Assembly (NCBI GenBank): GCA_964035575.1
Contig: OZ037912.1
Span: forward strand, 372,001-436,000
DNA: 64,000 nt
Source: Rhynchopus sp. YZ270_cl-10
Lineage: Eukaryota > Euglenozoa > Diplonemea > Diplonemida > Diplonemidae
Direction: 5' to 3'
The notes below the pieces were generated by a model. The model was not told the DNA's origin. It searched no databases and was given only the letters and a program-made list of their open reading frames with translations. How positions within the stretch are numbered: position 1 is the first letter of the stretch; each line of letters starts with the position of its first letter. The position numbers were made by a program, and so were the translations under genes. Positions 22,520 to 30,464 of the stretch are shown here, one piece after another.

Positions 22520-22823
22520 ATTTTGGGGTGATCTGGGGACTTTTTTTTCAAGATTATTCACCAGCCATTCACAAAAATTCACAACGAGGCGAAAACACAC
22601 GTGATACACCATGTGTGGGATCTTTTGTGAATGAATGTGAATGAATGTGAATTTTTGTGAATTTTTGTGAATTTTTGTGAATCGCTAGTGCAGGTTTTGT
22701 GAATTTTTGTGAATTTATGTGAAGGTTTTGTGCAGGTGTTGTGAATTTATGTGAATTTTTGTGAACTTTTGTGAATTTATGTGAATCGCTAGTGCAGGTT
22801 TTGTGATTTTTTTTGGGGTTGCA

Positions 22824-23188
22824 GTACTGTACTGTACTGTACTGTACTGTACTGTACTGTACTGTACTGTACTGTACTGTACTGTACTGTACTGTACTGT
22901 ACTGTACTGTACTGTACTGTACTGTACTGTACTGTACTGTACTGTACTGTACTGTACTGTACTGTACTGTACTGTACTGTACTGTACTGTACTGTACTGT
23001 ACTGTACTGTACTGTACTGTACTGTACTGTACTGTACTGTACTGTACTGTACTGTACTGTACTGTACTGTACTGTACTGTACTGTACTGTACTGTACTGT
23101 ACTGTACTGTACTGTACTGTACTGTACTGTACTGTACTGTACTGTACTGTACTGTACTGTACTGTACTGTACTGTACTGTACTGTACT
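22824..23188. repeat. (GTACT)n satellite, about 73 copies
   Basis: A perfect 5-bp tandem array of about 365 bp, open in several frames only because the unit has no stop. It lies between the GTGAATTTTT array and the 9-bp satellite of the enclosing TIR element. Such length and purity imply recent expansion; assembly copy number may be unreliable. Confidence 0.95.
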
Positions 23189-23197
23189 CCCAATCCC

Positions 23198-23350
23198 CTG
23201 TGTATACTGTGTATACTGTGTATACTGTGTATACTGTGTATACTGTGTATACTGTGTATACTGTGTATACTGTGTATACTGTGTATACTGTGTATACTGT
23301 GTATACTGTGTATACTGTGTATACTGTGTATACTGTGTATACTGTGTATA
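23198..23350. repeat. (CTGTGTATA)n satellite, left part
   Basis: Seventeen perfect copies of a 9-bp unit, ending exactly at a unit boundary where the retroelement begins. The same array resumes in phase at 28354. Confidence 0.95.
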
Positions 23351-23538
23351 TTGGGGTTTACCGAGGGAATAGCAAAGCCGAAACTAAAACGTGTAACCCC
23401 CCAAAACCCCCCTTGCTTTTTGGGGTTGTTGTTCAACGGGAAACCTCCTCGCCAACCACGTACCATCACTGAATTAGGTTCGGGTGGTTTTCCCTTTCAG
23501 CTTTTTGTGTCGTAAAAGCTTTTGTATTTTCTTTAAAA

Positions 23539-24993
23539 ATGGCACTCCGCGAGCTACCCGAAGAACTGGCAAAGCTTCGTGCTCGGTTTGAGTCCGAGAA
23601 AGGGCGGTTCTTCTGGAACCCCCAAACCAACGAGCTGTCCGCCGCCGCTCTTGGCTTCCCGCCTAAGCACGCCGCCGTCCTAAATGAACGGTTTTCTTAC
23701 CCGTACCAGAAGCTCAGGGACACCTTTGAGGCGGTGGTGGCAGCGTGGACGGGGGACACTGTTGCGGAGGATGTATTGACGGTGTTCCTGCGTGAGTTCT
23801 GCGAAGCCGATGTGCGTGTGGAATGGAGTCCGATGAAGACAGTGGGGGCCATCCACGCCCTGAGGGTACGCTCTTCTCCTGGTGAGTCAGACCCTGCTGA
23901 TGAGGAACCTGTGCCTGTAGAGAGGTCCCGGAGTCAGTTCGCGTTTGCGGAGGCGCGAAAGGGCACACCCCATGCCTCCGCCGGTCAGGGGAGTGTGCCC
24001 GCCCCGCAGCAGATGAAGGACTGGATGTTAGGTGAGCAGGCGCAGGTGCTTGTTGGGCAGGAGGTGGTGATCTCCGGGTACCCCCCTGGAGGGAAGGAGC
24101 TCCTCCACCACGCCGGCAAACTGGTTGGCCTGGGGCATAAGGTGTTTGGGCTGGTACGAAGCAGTTGCTACAACAACGTGGCGGAGGGCTGTGTGCCCCA
24201 TGACGGAGGTGATGAGTTGGTGGCGTTGCCTGTGGCCGGATGGCGCTACACGCGCATTGTGGCGCTGTCTCTGCATCAGACAGAGCAGGCCCGCCAGAAG
24301 ATGGGGCACCAGGCAGAAGCGGCGGAAAAGGAGGCGAGCTCGATCCGGAGTTCCGCAGAAACCGCACTTGCGCAGCGCGACGCGGAGATTGCCCGCCTCC
24401 GCCAGGCGAACCGGCAGCAGGAGGAAGATGCCCGCCTGCAGAGCGGCATCAACAGTTCGATGGAGGTGCAGATGAGGGAGCTGCAAGCCGAGGTGGACCG
24501 ACTGAAGGTGTCGCAGTCAACATCACACACACACACACACGCGGCCCCCACCTACACACGGGTAAAGACGGACGTGGCGGACGACGGGCTCTGGCACGAT
24601 GCTGTGGCTGAGAACGGCAAGAATGATGGCGGCAACCCACAAACTACAGACGAGCTGGACATGTGGGTGAAAGACCCGGTGGTGGCGGAGACGGTCGAGG
24701 AGTGGGCGGACCGTATCCGCAACGACTCGGCGGGCCTCATCCTGGAGCTGAACCAGTACTTTGTGTCTGGATTGAAGCATGGACCGGGGGGGGGCGGCCC
24801 TGCAGTTGTCGTTTCAGTGGATGCGTATGTGGATACTGGCTGCGGAGTGGACGCCGTCGTGGAAGGGCACCCCCCACCGCGTCCTCGGCAACATGCTTCT
24901 TCGGGAGTTGCACATACAATACGCTTTCGCGTCGGAGCGTGTCCCTCGCAAGGACATCACCCGTGCCACCGCACAGTCGACTCCGGGACATGA
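23539..24993 (+). CDS. Gag-like protein of the VIPER-like element
   Basis: The first open frame of the retroelement, 484 residues, starting just after repeat A1. The N-terminal ~110 residues are globular (LPEELAKLRARFESEKGRFF). A central region is followed by a strong coiled coil (~residues 250-320). I see no zinc knuckle. Its position and coiled coil suggest a nucleocapsid-type role. The assignment is by position in the element, not by recognised homology. Confidence 0.6.
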   Translation: MALRELPEELAKLRARFESEKGRFFWNPQTNELSAAALGFPPKHAAVLNERFSYPYQKLRDTFEAVVAAWTGDTVAEDVLTVFLREFCEADVRVEWSPMKTVGAIHALRVRSSPGESDPADEEPVPVERSRSQFAFAEARKGTPHASAGQGSVPAPQQMKDWMLGEQAQVLVGQEVVISGYPPGGKELLHHAGKLVGLGHKVFGLVRSSCYNNVAEGCVPHDGGDELVALPVAGWRYTRIVALSLHQTEQARQKMGHQAEAAEKEASSIRSSAETALAQRDAEIARLRQANRQQEEDARLQSGINSSMEVQMRELQAEVDRLKVSQSTSHTHTHAAPTYTRVKTDVADDGLWHDAVAENGKNDGGNPQTTDELDMWVKDPVVAETVEEWADRIRNDSAGLILELNQYFVSGLKHGPGGGGPAVVVSVDAYVDTGCGVDAVVEGHPPPRPRQHASSGVAHTIRFRVGACPSQGHHPCHRTVDSGT

Positions 24994-25116
24994 AGTGGCT
25001 CGGTATGTGCAGACGCGCCCTCCTCCAAAATCACACAAGGGAGGCAAAGGCGGTGCGGCAGCGCATGGACAGAAGACCGGCCCACCGGGAAACGGGAAGG
25101 CCGGGAAGGGGAAACA

Positions 25117-26307
25117 GTGACTCCCCCCCTCTTCTCGGCCCGCCCCCCCTGTACATCCCCAGCAAGTTATTCCCATCGTCCCAACCGCCCCACCAACGCG
25201 CGTGTGCAAACGAATGTGTCCGATGCAGCTGTGCCCGCCCGCCTCCCCGCCAAATCAAAGGTCACTGCAGCCCCCAGCAGCAACACCGCCGCGCAGCCCC
25301 CCCCCAACACACATACCACACCACACAGATCCCTACCCCCATCCCGGTATTACCCCCCATCTCTTTTTGGAGAGGCCGTACTGACGCATGTAGCCACCTC
25401 CGGGCGGGTGCGTCCCATATCTCGAGTGAAGGAGACAGAGGTCAACCCGAAGCAAGCGACCGAGTGGCTGCTAGGCGTGGTGGAGGACATGTGGGCCAAG
25501 CGCACGTCGCAACATCGCAAATACCTGTGGTCCAGGTTCGCAGTGTGGACGGGCCTGCACCAGCTGCCGATGACAGCCGACACAGCGGTGTTGTTCGTCC
25601 TTGCCACTCAAGTGTCAAAGCAAGGGCAGCTCACCTACGCCAAGGCCCTATCAGGCACCTTCACCCACATCGGCCTGGGCAACCAACCGCTGCTCAGCTT
25701 TGCAGCAGCACTGCGGGCCGCAGGGGCGGCAATTCCCACAAGCCAAGCCACCCCGATTCCTCGCAGAACCCTCCTCCAGTGGGCAGAGCACCAGCAGAAC
25801 GACCTGTGCCTCTGCGCAATGCTGGCTTGGAAAACGGCCAGCCGTTGGGACGAAGTGCAGAAGTTGGGCTCAGAGCAGTTTGTGAAGGTGACGCCCACAG
25901 AGGTGGTAGTGGATTGGCACACCCTACCGAAGGGGCGCCGGGGGGACCCCTTCACGCCGTCGAAGTTGGTAGTGGTGACAGGCGCGCTCACGGAGAAAAT
26001 TGCGTCCCTCTACGGACGGCTGAAGCCCTTCCGCTACCTCACGGAGACCACCACCGAGGCGCTGACGGAGAAGTGGCACCACACGCCAGGGATGACCTCA
26101 TTCTCGGGGCACAGCATCAAGAGAGGGGCAGTGACCCATCTCCTGTCGTTGCTGGCGGAGAAAAAGCCCGTGAACCCCTCCCTCATTTCCGTGCTGGCGA
26201 AGCACAAGGTGGAGGTTGCGCTGTCGCCCACCACCATCAGGTACGCAGGGGACCCAGTCGCTCTGGCGAAAGCAATCGGCACGCAGGACGTGACGAAATG
26301 GCTGTGA
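25117..26307 (+). CDS. Tyrosine recombinase of the VIPER-like element
   Basis: An open frame of up to 396 residues. The Pro/Thr-rich N-terminal ~90 residues have no clear ATG start. From about residue 100 it resembles phage-integrase-fold recombinases: a SAM-like core-binding region, the first catalytic Arg in ASRWDEV, HSIKRG for the H-x-x-R box, and a C-terminal Tyr in TIRYAGD. It would integrate the circular cDNA. It overlaps the start of the RT frame by 10 bases at the ATGGCTGTGA junction. Confidence 0.85.
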   Translation: MTPPLFSARPPCTSPASYSHRPNRPTNARVQTNVSDAAVPARLPAKSKVTAAPSSNTAAQPPPNTHTTPHRSLPPSRYYPPSLFGEAVLTHVATSGRVRPISRVKETEVNPKQATEWLLGVVEDMWAKRTSQHRKYLWSRFAVWTGLHQLPMTADTAVLFVLATQVSKQGQLTYAKALSGTFTHIGLGNQPLLSFAAALRAAGAAIPTSQATPIPRRTLLQWAEHQQNDLCLCAMLAWKTASRWDEVQKLGSEQFVKVTPTEVVVDWHTLPKGRRGDPFTPSKLVVVTGALTEKIASLYGRLKPFRYLTETTTEALTEKWHHTPGMTSFSGHSIKRGAVTHLLSLLAEKKPVNPSLISVLAKHKVEVALSPTTIRYAGDPVALAKAIGTQDVTKWL

Positions 26308-27959
26308 TGGTGGACAAGTTCGCCCGCAAGCAACACCGCATCACCAAGCGGTCCCAACACACCCGCCTCCCCTGCACGGACGAAGAACGGGCCTCCCCTC
26401 TGCATGCTGTGAACGTGTCCCCCTTGGTATTGAGCAGAGTCAAAGGCATGATGCGTCCTGCCATCCTGGACAGGTTCAACGAGGTTTGGCAGGCAGCTTT
26501 CTACCCCACGGAGCTGTCAGGAGAGGCTTCTGCACATCCTTCTCGTCTGAGTGCAGAACACGCCGCTGTACTCCAGGATACAGGCATAGCTGTGCGTGCA
26601 GACGGACCCGGAGTATGCTGCAACATCCCCTTCACTGTTGTGGAAGAGAAGCCCACAGGTCTCCGCCAACGATTCATCCTCTGGACTCGTGAGGCCAATG
26701 ACGTCTTGGATGCTGCCGGCTATGAAGCTCAGGTGCCTCTGGGTCATGTGTCGAGGTACTTGTCTGCGGTTGAGAAGGAGTGTGGTAGTGTTCGCGACCT
26801 GCGATGCGGGTTTTTCCAGGTCGAAATCCCAACTGAGTCTCGCCGCTACTTCCGCTACACGGACGACAATGGTGTTTGGTGGGAACTGACGAGACTACCG
26901 ATGGGTCACTCCTGCGCCCCAGAGCTCATGCACACCATCACAGCAGTGATCGGAGGCGACCCCGCATATGTCCAAGAGAAGCACGTCGCGCAGGGAGTGA
27001 CCGTGCATACGTGGATCGATGGAGTGCGCTTGTGTGGGTCGCGTGATGACGTAGTTGCTGCAACGAAGCGGATGGACTCTCGCGCCAGCAGCTGTGGGAT
27101 TACGTGGAAGCCGGAGGACTCTGTCACGGCTAGTGAGTCATATGTGTTTATTGGTGTTGATTTTAAGCATACGTCCAGTTCAGTGACCCCCTCTCCCAAA
27201 CTGTTGGACAAAATTTTTTCCCTTGAGTTAAGTGTTGCATCTGCGAGTTCTTTGGAGTCCCTGGCGGGCAGACTGCTGCACGCCACCGCCATTGCGGGGG
27301 TCTTTCCGGGAAAGTTTTGGTTTACGGTGAAGTTTTTGAGGCGTATTTCGAACGCTCTCAATGCGGGCAGACGCCTGCCCAGCGACTCTATTGTTATCCC
27401 TGCTTCGGTGCGTAAGGAGTTAGCCAGTTGGCGCTCCGCTGTGTGTATGCCGCGTGTTTTTAAGCCCCCCTCCCCCCATTCTTCCCTTGCTGTTTTTATT
27501 GATGCTTCTCTGAAGGGTTGGGGCGGTGTCATTGTGGACCGCCGTAGCAACGAAATGACTATTGTAGGTGCTAGTTGGGACTCCCAGGAGTCTGAGCTAC
27601 ACATTAATGTGCTGGAAGCTCTTGCGTTGCGTAACACTATAGCCGCCCTTCCCGACTCCGCGGCCGGTGGTAAGGTGGATATCTGGGTTGACAACACTTC
27701 TGTGGTGGGTGTGGCCCGGAAGAAAATTTGTACGGCATCCAAGATTCTGAATGACGCGGTGGTGCATGCTCTTGCGCGTTTGGAGCACTTGTGGTGTACA
27801 ATTTCATTACAGTGGATCAGTACCAAGCTCAACCCTGCTGACAAACCCTCTCGTGTTCCCCCTTCCTCCCTCTCCTCTCCCAACCTCATGTTTGAGGTCC
27901 AACGTGCGGTGCGGTTGTTCTTTACTGGCGTCGGGGCGGATTCGACTAGCTCGGCCTAG
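26298..27959 (+). CDS. Reverse transcriptase/RNase H of the VIPER-like element
   Basis: Read from the ATG at 26298, about 553 residues, ending inside repeat B1. The reverse transcriptase palm is seen in DLRCGFFQVEIP, LTRLPMGHSCAPELMHT and VHTWIDG. RNase H follows: VFIDASLKGWGGV, ELHINVLEALALRNTI, VDIWVDNTSVV and WISTKLNPADKPSR. These features match YR-type and Ty3-like RT-RH modules. The start is chosen for its overlap with the recombinase stop. Confidence 0.85.
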   Translation: MAVMVDKFARKQHRITKRSQHTRLPCTDEERASPLHAVNVSPLVLSRVKGMMRPAILDRFNEVWQAAFYPTELSGEASAHPSRLSAEHAAVLQDTGIAVRADGPGVCCNIPFTVVEEKPTGLRQRFILWTREANDVLDAAGYEAQVPLGHVSRYLSAVEKECGSVRDLRCGFFQVEIPTESRRYFRYTDDNGVWWELTRLPMGHSCAPELMHTITAVIGGDPAYVQEKHVAQGVTVHTWIDGVRLCGSRDDVVAATKRMDSRASSCGITWKPEDSVTASESYVFIGVDFKHTSSSVTPSPKLLDKIFSLELSVASASSLESLAGRLLHATAIAGVFPGKFWFTVKFLRRISNALNAGRRLPSDSIVIPASVRKELASWRSAVCMPRVFKPPSPHSSLAVFIDASLKGWGGVIVDRRSNEMTIVGASWDSQESELHINVLEALALRNTIAALPDSAAGGKVDIWVDNTSVVGVARKKICTASKILNDAVVHALARLEHLWCTISLQWISTKLNPADKPSRVPPSSLSSPNLMFEVQRAVRLFFTGVGADSTSSA

Positions 27960-28353
27960 CCGATTTACCCCAACGTCTTTTTGCAAGTATATGATTAAAA
28001 GAAAAAATAAAGGAACATTTTTGAGTAGGCTAAAGCTATTCTTGGGGTTTACCGAGGGAATAGCAAAGCCGAAACTAAAACGTGTAACCCCCCAAAACCC
28101 CCCTTGCTTTTTGGGGTTGTTGTTCAACGGGAAACCTCCTCGCCAACCACGTACCATCACTGAATTAGGTTCGGGTGGTTTTCCCTTTCAGCTTTTTGTG
28201 TCGTAAAAGCTTTTGTATTTTCCCTCCCTCCCTCACCTCCGCCTCCAGCGGATTCGACTAGCTCGGCCTAGCCGATTTACCCCAACGTCTTTTTGCAAGT
28301 ATATGATTAAAAGAAAAAATAAAGGAACATTTTTGAGTAGGCTAAAGCTATTC

Positions 28354-28592
28354 CTGTGTATACTGTGTATACTGTGTATACTGTGTATACTGTGTATACT
28401 GTGTATACTGTGTATACTGTGTATACTGTGTATACTGTGTATACTGTGTATACTGTGTATACTGTGTATACTGTGTATACTGTGTATACTGTGTATACTG
28501 TGTATACTGTGTATACTGTGTATACTGTGTATACTGTGTATACTGTGTATACTGTGTATACTGTGTATACTGTGTATACTGTGTATACTGTG
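28354..28592. repeat. (CTGTGTATA)n satellite, right part
   Basis: About 26 perfect copies of the 9-bp unit continuing in phase from 23350. The two parts form a single array of ~43 units disrupted by the retroelement. Confidence 0.95.
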
Positions 28593-29114
28593 AAATTGAC
28601 CAAAAACGAGAACTTGTCCATTTCGGCAAATTGACCCCACCACTGGCCGGGCGGATTTCGGAAATGCAAATGCCGTCGTTTAAACTGGTAGGAACACGGG
28701 TAATCGGTTATGCAACCAAAAAAAAATCACAAAAAAAACACAAAAATTCACGAAAATTCACAACGAGGCGGAAAAACACGTGATACGCGGGTGTGTAGGT
28801 TTTTGTGAATATTTGTGAATTTTTGTGAATATTTGTGAATGGCTAGTGAATAATCTTGAAAAAAAAGACCCCAGATCACCCCACATTTTATGTTTTGTCG
28901 CATCTCTCGTTATAAAACATTTTATGAAGAAAGATGCAAACGAAAGGCCCAATTTATCAAGTTTTTGTTATTTTTTTTTCTTTTATAATTTAGGGAAATA
29001 ATTTTCCCTTCACAAAAGTTGCTTTCATTTCATTAGTGAATGTGAAGTGAGAGTCAAGAGTGCACCCTTTATTGGTTGTATCCCACTCACTTTTTTTTGT
29101 TTTTTTTGTTTTTT

Positions 29115-29215
29115 ATACTCAGCCAGCATTCGCTAGCTACTGGGAAGATCAATCAGAGCAGCCCTTACAGGCGCGTGCCGAGGTGCGCCCGCCAGAGGTG
29201 TGAGCGAGAGTTTGG
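29115..29215 (+). repeat. ~110-bp conserved dispersed repeat, copy 2
   Basis: Matches 5698-5808 (CAGCATTCGCTAG, TCAATCAGAGCAGCCCTT, GTGCGCCCGCCAGAGG). Flanking sequences differ, so the conserved unit has defined edges. Unrecognised; a small RNA or SINE-like body. Confidence 0.55.
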
Positions 29216-29494
29216 TTGTATCCCACCCGCTTTTTTTGTTTACATCATGTGATCGCCCCATTCCCCAAACAGGGTGGGTAAATAAGGCTATGTTGTCACC
29301 TGCTTACAGTTTTCCTGTCGACTACTCTCTCTGCGTTGCAATGTTCAAAACATTAAGTAATCTACTCAGACTACCCTCTCTGCGTCCCAGAAAAGATATA
29401 AAAAAAAGTTATGTTGTGTTTTGCAGTTTTCTTCTTATATTGCATGGCTCATTTTTGTACCGTATGCAGTAGTATTGGTTCATTTTTTTCCCAA

Positions 29495-29527
<33 letters not shown>

Positions 29528-29917
29528 TACATTTTTCGCACCCTCTTTGCCTTCTTTTCGTTTAGAAAAGAAAGTACATGAAATAATTAAATGATGTTTT
29601 GGGCGTTGTGTTTTTCAAGATAGCATACCACTTCCCATAGGATGACAGGCATGTGGTCAACTCTCTCTCTCTGGGGTGCTTTCCACCTGATTTTTACCCC
29701 CGTGGATAGGCGCGGATACGACCGTACACGGCCCCTTTTTTCTCTCCTTACAGTTGTGTTGTGCTTGAACGGGCCTGTTCATCGCTTTTTTCTTTTTTCT
29801 CTTCAATTTTTTTTCTATTCTTTGTGAATGCCATTACTTTTCAAATGCCAACCTCGAAATGAAGGTAGGACCGCTTTAGACCGTTTTTTTGTATTTCAAG
29901 TCAAATTATTTCTTTCA

Positions 29918-29950
29918 AGGTGACTCAGCACGAGAGGCTTCGGGTCATTT
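29918..29950 (+). repeat. Dispersed hairpin element, family A
   Basis: GGTGACTCAGC, ACGAGAG, GCTTCGGGTCATT. The outer stem is kept. The inner stem carries A-to-C and A-to-C changes on the two sides relative to the canonical copy. Confidence 0.55.
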
Positions 29951-30328
29951 TATAACCGTTTCCCCCCCCCTTTTTTTCGATGAGTGTGCACTCGAGGCAC
30001 ATTTCATTACTTTTTTGTTATTTCCGCAAAGAATTTGCCTTTTGAGACGCTGTGTCAACACGTTGTTGTTTTTTCCCCTCTTTTTTTCTCCCCCCCCCCC
30101 CCCCCCTATTTTTGTTGTTTACGGGAGCTGCAGGGAGAGGCTGTTTTCTTACATTAGGTGACCAAGCATGAGACCCCCCCCCTTCATGTATTTTTACAAA
30201 AAACTTTTTTTGTTTTTGACGCCCCTCCTCCTCCTCCTCCTCTTCCTCCTTCTCTCCCTCCCCCCAGAACGACAAAAAAAGTAGTGAACGAAAAGAAATG
30301 ATAAAAAAAAATATTCAAGAATTTCTCT

Positions 30329-30359
<31 letters not shown>

Positions 30360-30464
30360 CCACATTATGATTTTTCCACACATCCACAGTCCACACTTTT
30401 TCTCTCTCCATTTCGCACATATTTTTTTCCCCCCTCTCCCTCTCTCTGCTATTTTCCATTGAGG

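Larger units (their letters stand above)
23351..28353 (+). mobile_element. VIPER/Ngaro-like tyrosine-recombinase retrotransposon (DIRS order)
   Basis: A 5003-bp element with split direct repeats in the order A1 (23351-23531), genes, B1 (27936-28041), A2 (28042-28222), B2 (28248-28353). The 181-bp A copies and 106-bp B copies look identical by eye. Three open frames follow the order gag-like, tyrosine recombinase, RT/RNase H. From memory this is the order of trypanosomatid VIPER elements rather than of DIRS1. It is inserted in a 9-bp satellite with no target duplication, as expected for recombinase-mediated integration. Judged by its identical repeats and open frames it is young and looks whole or nearly so. 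Confidence 0.9.
22520..28886. mobile_element. TIR element filled with satellites and a nested retroelement
   Basis: The left end (GGGGTGATCTGGGGACTTTT, TCAAGATTATTCACC) is mirrored at 28835-28886. Inside both ends are arrays of GTGAATTTTT-type motifs (22620-22800; 28798-28845) and copies of CACAACGAGGCG. The interior comprised a GTACT satellite and a 9-bp satellite, now split by a retroelement at 23351-28353. Without that insertion the element was about 1.36 kb. No transposase of its own is visible. Confidence 0.7.
28887..30464. other. Spacer upstream of the Cache receptor gene
   Basis: It holds copy 2 of the ~110-bp conserved repeat (29115-29215), long poly(A) at 29493-29520, a family-A hairpin at 29918 and a weaker one at ~30156, polypyrimidine tracts and a (CT)n run at 30330-30358. 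The last 130 bases are the presumed promoter/leader of the receptor gene. No gene is supported. Confidence 0.5.

Noticed and set aside
22824-23350. CRISPR-like array
   Set aside because: Tandem repeats are contiguous with no spacers, in a eukaryotic context.
22789-23472. Long open frames of 189-226 residues across the satellites
   Set aside because: They arise from stop-free 5-bp and 9-bp repeats (YCTVL, HSIHSI peptides) and cross non-coding borders.
28213-28669. Open frames over the right-hand satellite and retroelement repeats
   Set aside because: Repeat-only coding, on both strands; part of the CTGTGTATA array.
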